A stretch of 37,913 nucleotides of DNA from a virus, in the IMG/VR virus record IMGVR_UViG_3300027749_000249, positions 1 to 37,913 of that record. The stretch is one strand, 5' to 3'. How positions within the stretch are numbered: position 1 is the first letter of the stretch; the number at the start of each line of letters is the position of its first letter. Shown piece by piece: positions 37,458-37,913 of the stretch. The notes under the pieces are model-generated. The model did no database searches, was not told the DNA's origin, and saw only the letters and a list, made by a program, of their open reading frames with translations. The position numbers and the translations under genes were made by a program.

Positions 37458-37475
37458 TTAGATAGTCGTATCTAA
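37458..37475. repeat. Inverted TTAGATA / TATCTAA pair, candidate integrase arm site
   Basis: TTAGATA (458-464), GTCG, TATCTAA (469-475) lies just after the integrase stop, 82 bp left of the tRNA-like core. The same heptamer occurs on the right side of the core (37652-37670) and as TTAGATAA/TTATCTAA inside the integrase gene (37176-37194). Confidence 0.5.
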
Positions 37476-37556
37476 TTTCGCCCGTTTTATGCGGGCTACA
37501 GGCGTTATCTGATATCATAGGTACAAGGCCTGTTGTTCTGTAACCTATTGATTTAA

Positions 37557-37605
37557 TGGCGCGCCCGATACGATTCGAACGTACGACCTTTGCCTTCGGA
37601 GGGCA
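37557..37605 (-). other. attP: Attachment site core: 3' half of tRNA-Arg(CCG)
   Basis: Minus strand from the anticodon stem to CCA: TGCC (37605-37602), loop CTCCGAA (anticodon CCG), GGCAA, AGGTC, T-stem GTACG/CGTAT around TTCGAAT, acceptor half CGGGCGC, G, CCA (37559-37557). The expected 5' acceptor GCGCCCG and D arm are missing to the right: only GATAGCGC fragments remain. So this is a partial tRNA, the usual core of an att site that restores the 3' end of a host tRNA on integration. Confidence 0.75.
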
Positions 37606-37651
37606 TTGCGCTATCATCTATACCCTTACTGAATAGGCCTTAAGGAAGAAC

Positions 37652-37670
37652 TTAGATAAATAGTTAGATA
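37652..37670. repeat. Two direct TTAGATA repeats, candidate right arm sites
   Basis: TTAGATA at 652-658 and 664-670, same orientation, 12 bp apart, 47 bp right of the core. With the inverted pair on the left they suggest an attP with both arms present, which would not occur in attL or attR of a prophage. Confidence 0.5.
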
Positions 37671-37687
37671 CTCATCCGAGGATTGAA

Positions 37688-37913
37688 ATGAACAAAACCA
37701 TTTTAACTTTGGCAGCTTTGTTGCTTGTTACCAACGTCAATGCCGTCACCTACATCCACCCCACCATCCCAGGAACCGATTCGGATGACCCCGATCAGGG
37801 TGGCATGGCCATCGATGGGGATCGTATCTACCCCACCATTTCACTTTCAGGCGCAGAGGACCCCAACCGGACTGGTTATGTGCGCGAAGGCAACGAATGG
37901 GTAGAGACATTGC
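37688..37913 (+). CDS. Secreted or periplasmic small protein, cut by the window end
   Basis: ATG at 37688 with GAGG 8 nt upstream. The product begins MNKTILTLAALLLVTNVNAV, a clear Sec signal peptide with a cleavage site after NA-like residues near position 19. The mature part holds two similar lines: TYIHPTIPGTDSDDPDQGG and RIYPTISLSGAEDPNRTGY, suggesting a short internal repeat (YxxPTI...DP). At least 75 aa; stop not seen. It lies beyond the att core, a usual spot for lysogenic conversion genes. Function unknown. Confidence 0.7.
   Translation, partial: MNKTILTLAALLLVTNVNAVTYIHPTIPGTDSDDPDQGGMAIDGDRIYPTISLSGAEDPNRTGYVREGNEWVETL

Noticed and set aside
37480-37496. Integrase terminator GCCCG-TTTTATG-CGGGC.
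   Set aside because: A 5-bp stem exists but no T run follows on either strand, so a terminator call is not supported.
37557-37640. A complete tRNA-Arg gene.
   Set aside because: The 5' acceptor half GCGCCCG and a proper D arm are missing on the right side, and the first pair of the anticodon stem is A-A. Called an att core instead.
1-37913. CRISPR array or anti-phage defence island.
   Set aside because: No regularly spaced repeats were seen, and no toxin-antitoxin, restriction-modification or known defence gene could be supported.

Overview
This window reads as most of the genome of a temperate podovirus (short-tailed, P22/N4-like head and portal set) of a proteobacterium. It is cut inside a gene at both ends. 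The host is probably a gammaproteobacterium: the tRNA-Arg(CCG) 3' half near 37.6 kb closely resembles gammaproteobacterial argX-type genes, and the endolysin resembles lambda R. The host call is inference.

Region 1 (1-19972, minus strand, read right to left) is the late operon. From its promoter-proximal end: a small helical protein, an HNH endonuclease, a holin-like membrane protein, a lambda-R-type endolysin, membrane and spanin-like proteins, small and large terminase, a P22-type portal, a possible ejection protein, a virion lysozyme, a scaffold-like acidic coiled-coil protein, the N4-gp56/DUF4043-type major capsid protein, head-tail adaptors, then tail proteins and a set of mosaic tail-fibre genes. 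Four intrinsic terminators surround the scaffold/capsid block and probably set stoichiometry.

Region 2 (20045-27278, minus) is the early-left region. It starts at a cro-like gene and holds small DNA-binding proteins, a KilA-N protein behind a structured leader, a Prim-Pol primase/helicase, a possible origin, RusA, a PD-(D/E)XK nuclease, two tiny membrane proteins, two nucleotide-pyrophosphohydrolase-like proteins and a Q-like gene. Two intrinsic terminators separate the Q-like gene from the late operon, which suggests antitermination control.

Region 3 (27340-37451, plus) starts with a CI/LexA-like S24 repressor, its terminator and a strong sigma70 promoter with repeats around the -35. It continues with small proteins, a Sak4 / DUF669 / PD-(D/E)XK exonuclease / SF2 helicase recombination block, a ribonucleotide reductase small subunit without a large subunit in view, many small ATGA-coupled genes, an excisionase-like gene and an overlapping tyrosine integrase.

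Region 4 (37452-37913) looks like attP rather than attL or attR. It has a 49-bp tRNA-Arg 3' half with no matching 5' half, flanked on both sides by TTAGATA repeats that look like integrase arm sites. A partial secreted-protein gene follows. The sequence therefore probably comes from an unintegrated (virion or circular) genome.
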